From Pseudomonadota bacterium (GTDB lineage Bacteria; BMS3Abin14), in contig DAOVVW010000109.1 of assembly GCA_030636965.1 (NCBI GenBank), positions 1 through 5,150 on the forward strand: a stretch of 5,150 nucleotides of DNA, read 5' to 3'. This document shows positions 5,053 to 5,150 of the stretch, in pieces. Under the pieces are notes generated by a model. It was given only the letters and a program-made list of their open reading frames with translations. It made no database searches and was not told where the DNA came from. A program made the translations under genes and the position numbers. Numbering within the stretch: position 1 is the stretch's first letter; each line of letters starts with the position of its first letter.

Positions 5053-5150
5053 GAGAATTGCCTTCGTGGGCGAGAAGATTCCTTGTTATCTTCTGAACGG
5101 ACTTTGTAAAGGGTGCGGCAGGGAACATGCCCGTGATAGATTTCCTCATC
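5049..5150 (-). CDS. C-terminal end of an unidentified upstream gene
   Basis: Two minus-strand frames stay open from the window edge to the HTH gene. One gives 33 residues (DEEIYHGHVPCRTLYKV...) and stops with TGA at 5051-5049, making an ATGA overlap like the two junctions downstream. The other (MRKSITGMFPAAPFTKSV...) stops at 5047-5045, an 8-nt overlap. I prefer the first because of the repeated 4-nt overlaps and because its positional base composition resembles the HTH gene, but about a hundred bases cannot settle it. I recognise neither sequence. Either way an operon continues upstream and its promoter lies outside the window. Confidence 0.35.
   Translation of the reverse strand, partial: DEEIYHGHVPCRTLYKVRSEDNKESSRPRRQFS

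Overview
The window reads as chromosomal DNA from a Gram-negative bacterium. All credible genes lie on the minus strand and are described here in their own reading direction, from high to low coordinates. Three of the predicted products carry N-terminal signal peptides and one looks like a LolA-type periplasmic protein. The pairing of a J-like domain with a RodZ-type HTH domain, together with intergenic spacers full of short-period repeats, reminds me of environmental Deltaproteobacteria (Desulfobacterota). That taxonomic guess comes from memory and is weak. No tRNA, rRNA, CRISPR array, complete insertion sequence or prophage gene is visible.

Right half (5150 to 1764) is a tight operon. A gene cut by the window edge runs into a 178-aa protein with a degenerate J-domain and a RodZ-like HTH. 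This runs into a 193-aa exported LolA-like protein, and that into priA, the replication-restart helicase. The two fully visible junctions are 4-nt overlaps (TTGA and ATGA), and the first junction is probably another ATGA, so translational coupling is likely. The LolA-like gene starts at TTG, which an upstream in-frame stop and a good Shine-Dalgarno (SD) sequence make nearly compulsory. PriA should start at 3941, not at the longer ORF start at 4079.

Middle (1763 to 1440) is a 324-nt spacer. Directly after priA it holds two arrays of one 7-bp unit in opposite orientation, forming an imperfect 31-bp inverted repeat. A second 7-bp array (GTCCAAT type) follows, then an extended -10 promoter for the next gene.

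Next (1439 to 543) is a GTG-started exported metallo-beta-lactamase-fold hydrolase with a full set of metal ligands.

The last spacer (542 to 104) is a mosaic: a 9-bp array, an 11-bp direct repeat bracketing a 139-nt structured segment, another 7-bp array next to a hairpin, and a GGTCAGACC-type palindrome. It ends in a strong extended -10 promoter for a gene cut by the left edge. That gene encodes an exported protein whose visible start resembles an ankyrin-repeat entry.

I see no convincing new multi-gene system. The points most worth following are the modular repeat families in both spacers and the J-like/HTH, LolA-like, priA overlap operon.
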